Below are positions 1 through 6,492 of a stretch of 27,321 nucleotides of DNA, piece by piece. Under the pieces are notes generated by a model. That model did not search any database. It was not told where the DNA came from and was given only the letters and a program-made list of their open reading frames with translations. Source of the stretch: JAJZCD01 sp964570005 (lineage in GTDB: Bacteria; Patescibacteriota; Saccharimonadia; Saccharimonadales; UBA4665); assembly GCA_964570005.1 (NCBI GenBank), contig CAZMWE010000014.1, positions 1 through 27,321 on the forward strand, written 5' to 3'. The first letter of the stretch is position 1; each line of letters starts with the position of its first letter. The translations under genes were made by a program, and so were the position numbers.

Positions 1-123
1 TGGCTCGGCAAATGGTTTTTATTCCAAACTTTTGAGGAACTGGATGGTGTGAAAGATAAAGACACGGAGGTGCAACAGATCCGTCAGCTCCTCGACGACA
101 ACCAGGAGGTGACGGCATGTTAA
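1..123 (+). CDS. 3' end of an unknown reading frame (tail type A, copy 1)
   Basis: An open frame enters from the left edge and ends at a TAA at 121-123; 40 residues are visible, beginning WLGKWFLFQTF. I do not recognise it. The same peptide recurs at 13961-14129 and 16716-16997. The copies differ largely by synonymous or conservative changes, as expected of sequence once selected as protein, but the first 30 nt (3-32) are identical in all three. Its stop overlaps the start of the next gene (ATGTTAATG), and a strong ribosome site (AGGAGGTGA, about 105-113) lies inside its last codons, so the two genes look translationally coupled. Whether it is the C-terminus of a real upstream gene or a relic cannot be told from this window. 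Confidence 0.4.
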   Translation, partial: WLGKWFLFQTFEELDGVKDKDTEVQQIRQLLDDNQEVTAC

Positions 124-599
124 TGCAGCTATTCCGGCGATCTACAGACGATTCCCCTGCACTGCCTGACTCAAAACTGTACGACGAAAAGACGTTCTAC
201 CCTGCCTTCATCAAAGACCTGAACAACTGCGGCAGCGAGCTTATTGTCGAGTGCCCGTTCATGACGAAAAGGCGTCTGCAGTGCTTACTGCCAACATTGC
301 AGATGTTGAAAGAACGTAAAGTCCGAATCATCGTCAATACTAAAAACCCTATTGAGCTCGATGAAGAACGGCGAGATAGTGCCTATCGCTCAGTGGCCTC
401 ACTGCAACACAAAGGTATCCAAGTTATATATACCCATGGCCATCACCGTAAACTAGCCATTATTGACCGCTCTATCCTCTACGAAGGGTCTCTTAACATG
501 CTATCTCAGAATAGAAGTAGTGAGATCATGCGGAGGACTGAGTCGGTGCAAATGGCATGGCAAATGGTGCGGTTTGTGGGTGTAGACAAGTTTTTGTAA
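117..599 (+). CDS. Single-HKD phospholipase D-like protein
   Basis: 160 residues with one complete HKD motif, HxKx4Dx6GSxN: His110, Lys112, Asp117, Gly124-Ser125, Asn127. The following NMLSQNRSSEIMRRTES is typical of the PLD-like domain found alone or at the C-terminus of helicase-type proteins. One HKD gives half an active site, so the protein would have to dimerise, as single-domain PLD nucleases such as Nuc do. No signal peptide or membrane segment is seen, suggesting a cytoplasmic nucleic-acid or phosphodiester enzyme; substrate unknown. The start could be 117 or the in-frame ATG at 123; the ribosome site favours 117. Sequence resembling its first codons recurs at about 10808-10835, where the gene is destroyed. 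It ends 45 bp from the convergent threonyl-tRNA synthetase gene. Confidence 0.75.
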   Translation: MLMQLFRRSTDDSPALPDSKLYDEKTFYPAFIKDLNNCGSELIVECPFMTKRRLQCLLPTLQMLKERKVRIIVNTKNPIELDEERRDSAYRSVASLQHKGIQVIYTHGHHRKLAIIDRSILYEGSLNMLSQNRSSEIMRRTESVQMAWQMVRFVGVDKFL

Positions 600-643
600 G
601 ACGGGTGAAGGCTGTCAATCTACCCTTATTTTGAGCGAAGATG

Positions 644-1975
644 CTAAGGTTGGCGGCTTACATCAGCGGGCCAATCACGGCAGATATAGGGCATACCCTT
701 GACCTCGCTTGCAAGTTTTTCGACAAGATTTTTCAGATCGCTAAAGTTGTCGTTAATTTCTTGCTGACCAATAACAACCTTATGCGGTACATAATCCTGA
801 TGGGCTAACTTGAGCTTCGATGATACGCTAACGCTCCTGTCATCTATCTCAATGCGTAGTGGCAGGTCCTTATACTTCTCTACAAGCCGCTGGCATTCCT
901 CGATGAACTCTGCACCAACTGGTAGCAATCGTATCTGTACGGGGCATAACCAAAGCGGTAAGCCTTTCTCAAAGTTGTCAAACAAGATGTATAGGTAGCG
1001 TTCAATGCCCCCAGGGATTGCTGAGTGAATGATAGCTGGGTGTCTCACGCTACCATCTTCATCTATATAGCGAATGTTGAGGCGTGGTGCATTGCCAATA
1101 TCCACCTGTATACAAGCAATCTCACGGGCTTGGCCGAGTTTATCTATTATCTTGTAGTCTACATTTACCACCCAGTAGCGGTCTTTACCATCTTCAATGA
1201 TGTTGACTAGCACGTCGGCACCGAGCTCCTCAGGTATCTTTTCAATATACTGGCGATACTCCTGCCAAACTTTTTTCGATGGCACTTCAATAACAACTTG
1301 GTAATCTCGCTTGGCTTCCTGACCCGACTCTAAAATCTTAGCCTGTAACTTAGGAAACCAAGCAAACGCCTCGGCAACGTCTTTGAAGTAAGGGTGAATA
1401 TCAGGCATGTAGAACCGCCGCTGCCTGAGTAGTAGCATCATCTCGCCACTCTGCTCCTGTCGGTAACAATCCGACAACGAGAAATGCGAAAACGGTAACT
1501 GCTTGTGGCTGAGCGGTGCCTTTGAAGCAAGGCTAAATTGGGGGTAGCTTGCATCGTAGCTCATCACCACATCTTGCTTACCAGCCTTAAATTGGTACAA
1601 CCTGTCGCCATATAGTGATGCATATGCACTAACTACGGGATGTTGCATGCTAAACATATTTGCACCGTTCACCTCATATACGGGAAAACCAATTTCATGC
1701 ACAAGCTGGCGGGCATAATCCTGTACTAGCCGTCGCATGAGGTTAGCTTTGTAATTGTATTGAACGTGACCAATGTCGGCGTTCGGCTCCCAATTAAAGC
1801 CGAGCTTGTTTGCTGGCACTAGGTATTTTGGTTTTGCATTAGACTGTTCGACTAGCACTTCTCCCAGTACCTCGCGCCGCACAAAACGGCTGAACTCGCC
1901 ATCAATTTTGGGCAGCTTCAAGTAATCGTCTATCTCAACGACCTTGCCTGATTTGCTTAAAATAAAGTATTTCAT
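644..1975 (-). CDS. thrS: Threonyl-tRNA synthetase, archaeal-type, no editing domain
   Basis: 443-residue class II aminoacyl-tRNA synthetase that charges tRNA-Thr in the cytoplasm. A short N-terminal segment (1-65) leads into the catalytic domain: HPVVSAYASLYGDRLYQF (112-129), motif 2 YRQEQSGEMM...RRF (171-188), MPDIH (190-194), IIHSAIPGGIER (315-326, motif 3), then an HGTP-type anticodon domain from about 338 (LPLWLCPVQIRLLPV). The spelling resembles archaeal rather than standard bacterial ThrRS, and neither a TGS nor an editing domain is present (bacterial ThrRS is about 640 residues). The two His ligands of the catalytic zinc are kept (His194, His317), but the expected Cys appears to be Ser143 in YDASYPQF. 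The Thr-codon attenuator upstream independently supports the assignment. A weak GGAA lies about 11 nt before the ATG. Confidence 0.85.
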   Translation of the reverse strand: MKYFILSKSGKVVEIDDYLKLPKIDGEFSRFVRREVLGEVLVEQSNAKPKYLVPANKLGFNWEPNADIGHVQYNYKANLMRRLVQDYARQLVHEIGFPVYEVNGANMFSMQHPVVSAYASLYGDRLYQFKAGKQDVVMSYDASYPQFSLASKAPLSHKQLPFSHFSLSDCYRQEQSGEMMLLLRQRRFYMPDIHPYFKDVAEAFAWFPKLQAKILESGQEAKRDYQVVIEVPSKKVWQEYRQYIEKIPEELGADVLVNIIEDGKDRYWVVNVDYKIIDKLGQAREIACIQVDIGNAPRLNIRYIDEDGSVRHPAIIHSAIPGGIERYLYILFDNFEKGLPLWLCPVQIRLLPVGAEFIEECQRLVEKYKDLPLRIEIDDRSVSVSSKLKLAHQDYVPHKVVIGQQEINDNFSDLKNLVEKLASEVKGMPYICRDWPADVSRQP

Positions 1976-2050
1976 TTGCTAAAATTCCATTATTAGGGTT
2001 ATCTACACCTCTGTTACCCGCCCTACATGAAGTTTTTGCTTGAGAAAACA

Positions 2051-2071
2051 AAAAACTCCCGCCGTCGGGAG
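2051..2071 (-). terminator. Attenuator terminator hairpin before thrS
   Basis: On the minus strand CTCCCG (2071-2066), loop ACGG, CGGGAG (2061-2056), then TTTTT (2055-2051) and TGTTTT. It lies inside the transcribed leader of the synthetase gene, about 75 nt before its ATG, so it can only make sense as a conditional terminator. Its left arm and loop also form segment 3 (2062-2069), which pairs perfectly over 8 bp with segment 2 (2092-2099). Confidence 0.8.
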
Positions 2072-2100
2072 CTTTTGCAAACAATATCAAACCCGACGGT

Positions 2101-2154
2101 CTAGGACAGTGCCGTCGTCGTTATCTGTTGGCTTGATATGATTGCTTTAATCAT
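2101..2154 (-). CDS. Leader peptide of the thrS attenuator
   Basis: 17 residues, MIKAIISSQQITTTALS, stop TAG. It holds three consecutive ACG Thr codons (2121-2113) preceded by ATA, and four Ile codons in all, recalling the Thr/Ile-rich thrL peptide of Escherichia coli. The predicted transcription start from the -10 box at 2162-2167 falls at about 2155, so this ATG would be the very 5' end of the RNA and the peptide would be translated from a leaderless start. In-frame ATGs at 2160 and 2166 lie at or within the promoter and are unlikely. It is too short to have been called as a gene by length. Confidence 0.75.
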   Translation of the reverse strand: MIKAIISSQQITTTALS

Positions 2155-2161
2155 GGCCATA

Positions 2162-2190
2162 ATCATAACACATATCTTGCCTATTGACAA
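2162..2190 (-). promoter_or_regulatory. Promoter of leader peptide and thrS
   Basis: Minus-strand -35 TTGTCA (2190-2185), 17-nt spacer, -10 TATGAT (2167-2162). The -35 shares five bases with the -35 of the opposite RNase J promoter, inside the palindrome CTATTGACAATAG (2182-2194). Confidence 0.75.
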
Positions 2191-2212
2191 TAGCCGATTT
2201 CTGTGCTAGAAT
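2184..2212 (+). promoter_or_regulatory. Promoter of the RNase J gene
   Basis: -35 TTGACA (2184-2189), 17-nt spacer, -10 TAGAAT (2207-2212), giving a start near 2219 and a leader of about 164 nt. The leader is long for this genome. It holds a weak stem followed by five T residues (CCAC...GTGGTTTTT, about 2277-2296) whose role is unclear. Confidence 0.75.
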
Positions 2213-2382
2213 ACTCTCAAGCTAAGATTTTCTCTTTTGTTAGAGCATTGCGCTTACACGGTATTCCCTCTGGAAGCCACCAACAAAAAGTGGTTTTTCG
2301 CCAATCTCTTTTTATCATCTGCCGTCCTTGCATGACAGCCAGAAAAACTAATTTTAGGAATTACAAAGTAATAAGGAACAAT

Positions 2383-4365
2383 ATGAACCGAAATAACAAA
2401 TCAGGTCAGAAGACTGACCATAAATTAGCATCGCCCACAATTTCGCAGAAAACGCGCGGTGCAGCTATAAGAGCGCAACGGCGCAACCAAGATGACGCTA
2501 ACAAGGTAGTCAACCAATACGCTGACGCTTCACAGAAGGCTCGCAAACGAGCAAACGTAATTACAGATGAAGCTAAGAAACTTAAACTCACCTTTTTAGG
2601 TGGCCTGGAAGATGTCGGCGAAAAGAACATGGCCGTCATTGAGTATGGCAACGATGCTCTTATACTCGATTGTGGCAGCCATTTCATTGATCTACCCGGC
2701 GTGAATTACGAAATCAACGATACCGCCTACCTCGAAACTATTAAGCATAAAATCAAAGGCTACATCATTACGCACGGCCATTTAGACCACATTGGCGGCC
2801 TCCGGCACATTGTGCCAAGTTTCCCAGCACCAATTTACGGTTCACGCTACACAGTTGGCGTTATTGAACGGACGTTTGCCGAGGAGCAGACCGGTTATGA
2901 GCCGACGCTTACCGCCGTTGACATAGACAACCATGAACGGCTGAAGCTCGGGGTGTTCTTTGTGGAATTTATCCGTATGACCCACGCTATACCGGACTCC
3001 ACCGCCATTTGCATTGATACGCCGGTTGGCAGAATTATCGACACTGGTGACTTCCGACTCGACCCTGAGCCACTGGACAATATGCCCAGTGACACTACTC
3101 GTCTAAAACAACTGAGCGACGATGGAGTGCTGTTACTAATGAGCGAAAGCAGCTACGTTGACGTTGAAGGCCGTACGCCAACCGAGCATACGCTACAAGC
3201 TAGCTTCCATGATGTCATAGCCGCTGCGCCGGGGCGTATATTTGTGGCGGTATTCTCTAGCAACATTAACCGTATACAGATGATAGTCAATGCAGCCGTG
3301 GCTGCTGGCCGCAAAGTTTCTATCGACGGTCGCAGTATGCTGGCCTACGTTGAGATTGCGGTACGGCAAGGCATACTCAAAGTGCCAAAAGGTATGATTG
3401 TGCCAATGGCACAGACTGCGAGCATACCTGACGATCGGTTACTCGTTATGTGTACCGGCGGCCAGGGTGAGCCCAACGCCGCACTACAACGCATGAGTGA
3501 GGGTGAACATAAAAATATCAACTTGAAAGAGGGCGATACGGTAGTAATTAGCTCTACGCCGATTCCAGGCAACGAGATACGTTACGACCAAATTGGTAAT
3601 AAGCTTAGCAAGAAAGGCGTGAAACTATTCCGCCACCCAACCCATGAACTGGACGGCTGTGGACCACTGCACGTTTCCGGCCACGCCAAACGGGATGAGT
3701 TGCGTGAAATGATTCAGCTAGTACGGCCAAAGTTCTTTATTCCTGTGCATGGAGGTGCGACACGCCGTAGATACCACGCTGAGCTTGGTATGCAAGAAGG
3801 CGTAGCCCGGCAAAACGCTTTGCTACTCGATAATGGCGACAGCGTGTACTTTACGAGCAAAACCGTTGAGCAAGGCGGCCAAGTACCGCACGGTAGCTTA
3901 CTCGTAGACCAAAATGGCAGCACTGTGAGCGGCCTAGTGGTGAAAGACCGTTTGATGCTCAGCGAAGAGGGTATCTTAACGGCAATACTAACCGTTGATA
4001 AAAAGTCTGGTCAGTTGCTAACAAGTCCTGACATTATTAGCCGAGGCTTCATCGCTATGCGTGATTCCGAGGAACTGATGGGCTTGTTTAGGGCTGAGTT
4101 GCGGCGTGCCGTACGGCAACGATTTAAGCGAGTTGATCTTGACCGCTTCAAGCAAGAGATGCGAGATTTTATAACGCACTTCTTGTTTGACCAGACAGGC
4201 CGTAGTCCAGTCGTGATACCAGTCGTAAACGTAATCGGTGGCAAAGTAGAAGCGCGGACAGTACACGCAAGCCGGCAGCCTTCAGCAGAAGACAAGGCTA
4301 TTGCCGACCAAAGGCGTTTTCAGGAAATGAGGGCTAAGTTACTGGGTCAGGATCAGAGAGACTAG
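2383..4365 (+). CDS. rnj: Ribonuclease J
   Basis: 660 residues. Metallo-beta-lactamase/beta-CASP ribonuclease acting as 5'-3' exo- and endonuclease in RNA decay and rRNA maturation in the cytoplasm. Visible: GGLEDVGEKNMAVIEY opening the fold, the zinc motif HGHLDH at 131-136, DTGDFRLDP, the beta-CASP segment (SSNINRIQ..., DGRSM), HVSGHAKRDEL and PVHGG, and a C-terminal RNase J domain. The first 65 residues are a basic, Gln/Arg/Lys-rich extension, longer than in Bacillus RNase J (about 555 residues in all). I start at 2383 because ATAAGGAAC sits just before this ATG. The frame is open back to 2203, but those 60 codons lie downstream of the promoter in non-coding-like leader with no ribosome site. 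Divergent from thrS. Confidence 0.93.
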   Translation: MNRNNKSGQKTDHKLASPTISQKTRGAAIRAQRRNQDDANKVVNQYADASQKARKRANVITDEAKKLKLTFLGGLEDVGEKNMAVIEYGNDALILDCGSHFIDLPGVNYEINDTAYLETIKHKIKGYIITHGHLDHIGGLRHIVPSFPAPIYGSRYTVGVIERTFAEEQTGYEPTLTAVDIDNHERLKLGVFFVEFIRMTHAIPDSTAICIDTPVGRIIDTGDFRLDPEPLDNMPSDTTRLKQLSDDGVLLLMSESSYVDVEGRTPTEHTLQASFHDVIAAAPGRIFVAVFSSNINRIQMIVNAAVAAGRKVSIDGRSMLAYVEIAVRQGILKVPKGMIVPMAQTASIPDDRLLVMCTGGQGEPNAALQRMSEGEHKNINLKEGDTVVISSTPIPGNEIRYDQIGNKLSKKGVKLFRHPTHELDGCGPLHVSGHAKRDELREMIQLVRPKFFIPVHGGATRRRYHAELGMQEGVARQNALLLDNGDSVYFTSKTVEQGGQVPHGSLLVDQNGSTVSGLVVKDRLMLSEEGILTAILTVDKKSGQLLTSPDIISRGFIAMRDSEELMGLFRAELRRAVRQRFKRVDLDRFKQEMRDFITHFLFDQTGRSPVVIPVVNVIGGKVEARTVHASRQPSAEDKAIADQRRFQEMRAKLLGQDQRD

Positions 4366-4540
4366 CGGGCTTAATATAACCTCTCCGTCACTGAATATGT
4401 TAAAGCCTTCGCCGTGCTTGTCATTGAATCAACAAATGAGTTTAAGGGTGATGGCAGATTTTAGATTGCCGCTGATCGATTAATAGTAATAAGTTTTGAA
4501 AGTGGATTCGAACTTTGCTAACAGAGTTAGAAATAAAAAT

Positions 4541-4577
4541 AGATCAGAAAACCAAACTTTTCTGATCTGTTATTTTT
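4541..4577. terminator. Bidirectional terminator-like hairpin in R1
   Basis: 11-bp perfect stem with a CCAAAC loop, flanked by T-rich tracts on both strands (GTTATTTTT to the right; on the minus strand ATTTTTATTT). It could stop RNase J transcription. Confidence 0.6.
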
Positions 4578-4579
4578 CT

Positions 4580-4604
4580 TGGCTCCGGGGACTGGATTCG
4601 AACT
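4580..4604 (-). other. tRNA 3'-end-like relic
   Basis: On the minus strand the T-loop TTCGAAT is followed by CCAGT and an acceptor-like CCCCGGAGCCA ending in CCA. No matching 5' half or T-stem partner exists upstream, so this is a fragment, not a tRNA gene. On that strand it is followed directly by the R1 hairpin, in the arrangement tRNA end, CCA, terminator. Confidence 0.5.
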
Positions 4605-4718
4605 AACAATATTTACCACCTGATTCCAGGCTCGCTTTACTGTAGCTTACATCTGAAAATATCAAAATCCTGGAGATGGTTGTTGCCGATTTCCAGGTCA
4701 TTTACACAGACATTTACT

Positions 4719-4747
4719 GGGACATTGCCTGCGTTTGGTAGTATAAT
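4719..4747 (+). promoter_or_regulatory. Promoter of the Fic operon, leaderless
   Basis: -10 TATAAT (4742-4747) with a poor -35 GGGACA (4719-4724) at 17-nt spacing. Only 8 nt separate the -10 box from the ATG at 4756, so the predicted transcript begins one or two bases before the start codon. No ribosome site could fit. Confidence 0.65.
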
Positions 4748-4755
4748 GTCGGTGT

Positions 4756-5751
4756 ATGAAATATTACGCTCCAGTCTACAATATAACACCTAAGATCACG
4801 AGTCTGGCGTACCAAATTGCGCAGGATCTAGAGCGCATAGATATTATTCGTGAACAGGTTCTTGCGCCCTACTTACGCCGCGAGAATCGGATAAAAACGA
4901 TTCGCTCCTCACTCTATATCGAGGCTAACAGTCTCAGCTTGGATCAGGTTGCTGACGTTATAGACGGCAAGGTCGTAGTCGGCCCCAAGCAGGATATACA
5001 AGAGGTAAAAAATGCCGCCCTGGCGTACCAGAGGCTACTTGATTGTAATCCGTATAGCGTGAGTGACCTTCTCGCGGAGCATGAACTTATGACCAAAGAT
5101 ACGGTTAAAGAACACGGCAGGTTTCGTAGTCAGGGCGTTGGTGTGTTTGCCGGCAAAATCCCTATTCACGTTGCGCCACCGGCCGATCAGGTGCCGACGC
5201 TTATTGAACAGCTGCTAGAATGGGTAAAAACCGCTGCATTGCCGCAGGTTATAAAATCATGCATATTCCATTACGAATTTGAATTTATCCATCCATTTAC
5301 CGACGGCAATGGGCGCATGGGTCGCATGTGGCAGACACTCTTGCTTTATCAGGAAAATCCTGTGTTCGGCTGGCTACCGGTTGAGACAATTGTCGCGCGA
5401 CGACAGGAAGAATACTACGAAGCAATCCAGCAATCTACTAAGCAAAACGACAGTGCTATTTTTGCCGAATTCATGCTGGAAGCGTTGGCCGAGGCGCTCC
5501 GGGAGTTTAAGGATAACCGAGGCATGGTTGGCCAACCCCTGGATGCCCCTTTAAACAAGACAGAGCAAGCAGCACTGGGAGTTGTCGCAGGCAACCCCTA
5601 CGCTACATATGAGGAGATTGCTAACAAGATTAACAAGACATCCAAAACAGTTCAGCGTACACTGGCGAGTCTAAAGGAGCGAGGGCTCGTATCCAGAGTC
5701 GGTTCGGATAAGACGGGCCATTGGGTGGTATATGGGGAACAGGAGCCGTAA
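4756..5751 (+). CDS. Fic-family AMP-transferase-like protein with winged helix
   Basis: 331 residues. Fic enzymes transfer AMP (or other NMP groups) from a nucleotide to a target protein hydroxyl. The active-site loop HPFTDGNGRMGR (179-190) is intact, including the catalytic His. The N-terminal segment SLYIEAN (52-58) is close to the inhibitory-helix motif (S/T)xxxE(G/N), with Ala where Gly is common and Glu56 as the presumed inhibitory residue, so the protein is probably self-inhibited (class II-like). Residues 266-328 form a winged-helix domain (TYEEIANKINKTSKTVQRTLASLKERGLV), suggesting DNA binding and autoregulation. First gene of a tight four-gene plus-strand set. Not a truncated toxin: length and domain order match the common Fic-HTH proteins. 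Confidence 0.9.
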   Translation: MKYYAPVYNITPKITSLAYQIAQDLERIDIIREQVLAPYLRRENRIKTIRSSLYIEANSLSLDQVADVIDGKVVVGPKQDIQEVKNAALAYQRLLDCNPYSVSDLLAEHELMTKDTVKEHGRFRSQGVGVFAGKIPIHVAPPADQVPTLIEQLLEWVKTAALPQVIKSCIFHYEFEFIHPFTDGNGRMGRMWQTLLLYQENPVFGWLPVETIVARRQEEYYEAIQQSTKQNDSAIFAEFMLEALAEALREFKDNRGMVGQPLDAPLNKTEQAALGVVAGNPYATYEEIANKINKTSKTVQRTLASLKERGLVSRVGSDKTGHWVVYGEQEP

Positions 5752-5754
5752 GCA

Positions 5755-5961
5755 ATGAGCACATACGTGGATAAAGCAATCAATCCCAAGACCGGCAAGC
5801 CTCAGCTGGCGCTGTTCATTGATGACTACTACGGTACACACCGGTACGGCGTGGGCTTCAAAAATAACGGCACGGACGCCTACCTGTATGATGTAGAAAA
5901 CAGAGACTCCGACTATACGGTCTATCCGTTAGAGGATATAGAATCAGTGCCGGATAAGTAG
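5755..5961 (+). CDS. Hypothetical 68-residue protein following Fic
   Basis: I do not recognise this protein. It is soluble, acidic and Tyr/Asp-rich (DDYYGTHRYGVGFKNNGTDAYLYDVENRDSDYTVYPLEDIE), with alternating beta-strand-like stretches and no signal or membrane segment. It starts three bases after the Fic stop with a ribosome site (CAGGAG) inside the Fic 3' end, so it is made from the same transcript. A Fic partner or small adaptor is conceivable, but position is the only evidence. Confidence 0.65.
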   Translation: MSTYVDKAINPKTGKPQLALFIDDYYGTHRYGVGFKNNGTDAYLYDVENRDSDYTVYPLEDIESVPDK

Positions 5962-5983
5962 TAATGAGGTAAAAGGAGTGTCT

Positions 5984-6472
5984 ATGAGCGAAGCAGCAAA
6001 AACAGAGTGGGTTGACTGGCTTAATACGAAAGTGCTCCAGAAAGCGGCGGTTGTAGACGAAGCGGGCAACGTGTTAGCGCTGCATCGCAGCGAAACGTAT
6101 CGTGGCTCGCGTCCCGGCAAATGGGATCTACCTGGCGGCGTTGTTGGGCGGGAAGATATCGAAAGTTCTGATGCCGCCAAGCCGCACGAGGCTTCTATCC
6201 GCCGCGAAGTGGCGGAAGAAACCGGATTGGCAGTCATTGCTATTGCTGCCACTTTCGTGGATTCCTGGACGTTCGAGCGGTCGCCGGGCACTATTTTGGG
6301 CATTGCTATTGGATATAAGGCAACCGTCTCGGGTGTCAAGCCGCTGGTACGGCTGAGTGATGAACATGTCGAATACCGATGGGGTGCGCCGGCTGAAATA
6401 CTCGCCCTGGAGTTTGGCGAAGACGGCGGACTTCACCCGTCAGTTATTCGCGCGCTTGGTTACCCATCATAG
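5984..6472 (+). CDS. NUDIX hydrolase
   Basis: 162 residues. NUDIX enzymes cleave nucleoside diphosphates linked to another group; the substrate here is unknown. The core WDLPGG...REVAEETGL (47-82) is clear: GX5E at Gly51-Glu57 and REVAEETG at 74-81, with about nine extra residues between the two halves of the canonical box. All catalytic Glu positions look present. I start at 5984 (ATGAGCGAAG) because AAAAGGAG lies 5 nt upstream; the GTG at 5978 overlaps that ribosome site. It follows the 68-residue gene by 22 bp and precedes the pRiA4b-like gene by 20 bp. Confidence 0.85.
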   Translation: MSEAAKTEWVDWLNTKVLQKAAVVDEAGNVLALHRSETYRGSRPGKWDLPGGVVGREDIESSDAAKPHEASIRREVAEETGLAVIAIAATFVDSWTFERSPGTILGIAIGYKATVSGVKPLVRLSDEHVEYRWGAPAEILALEFGEDGGLHPSVIRALGYPS

Positions 6473-6492
6473 AAAACGGTAAGGATGTCAAC

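Larger units (their letters stand above)
2051..2154 (-). promoter_or_regulatory. Threonine-codon ribosome-mediated attenuator (leader of thrS)
   Basis: Read on the minus strand the leader has four ordered segments. Segment 1 (2120-2112, CGACGACGG) contains the Thr codons of a leader peptide; segment 2 (2099-2092, CCGTCGGG); segment 3 (2069-2062, CCCGACGG); and the terminator 3:4. Pairings 1:2 (CGACGG/CCGTCG), 2:3 (8 bp) and 3:4 (6 bp plus U-tract) exclude one another. A ribosome stalled at the ACG codons masks segment 1 and frees 2 to pair with 3, preventing termination. A ribosome reaching the TAG at 2101 covers segment 2 and allows termination. This is the logic of the thr and pheST attenuators of enteric bacteria, here placed on a threonyl-tRNA synthetase. 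No T-box signature is present. Confidence 0.8.
4501..4604. repeat. T-arm/hairpin repeat R1
   Basis: Plus strand: AGTGGATTCGAACTTT (4501-4516), CTAAC/GTTAG mini-hairpin (4518-4530), A-rich run, hairpin AGATCAGAAAA (4541-4551) with TTTTCTGATCT (4558-4568), then GTTATTTTT and GGCTC. A second copy of the first 13-14 nt (ACTGGATTCGAACT, 4591-4604) follows, so the hairpin lies between direct copies 90 bp apart. Related copies are at 13882, 14852 and 23380, and a diverged one at 7019. Confidence 0.7.
4366..4755. other. Intergenic region with a T-arm/hairpin repeat (R1)
   Basis: 390 bp without a gene. It contains repeat R1 (4501-4604): a T-arm-like sequence, an A-rich segment, a hairpin, then a tRNA 3'-end-like relic. 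The remaining bases (4366-4500 and 4605-4718) show no feature I can support before the Fic promoter. Confidence 0.6.

Noticed and set aside
2051..2200. T-box riboswitch in the thrS leader
   Set aside because: No AGGGTGGNACCGCG-type T-box sequence or specifier loop; the Thr-codon leader and alternating hairpins explain the region better.
2203..2382. 60-codon in-frame extension of RNase J
   Set aside because: It lies in the transcribed leader right after the promoter; the ribosome site and protein-like composition begin at the ATG at 2383.
4580..4680. Complete tRNA gene on the minus strand
   Set aside because: Only the T-loop and acceptor 3' half are present; no TCCGGGG 5' acceptor strand or anticodon arm could be fitted.
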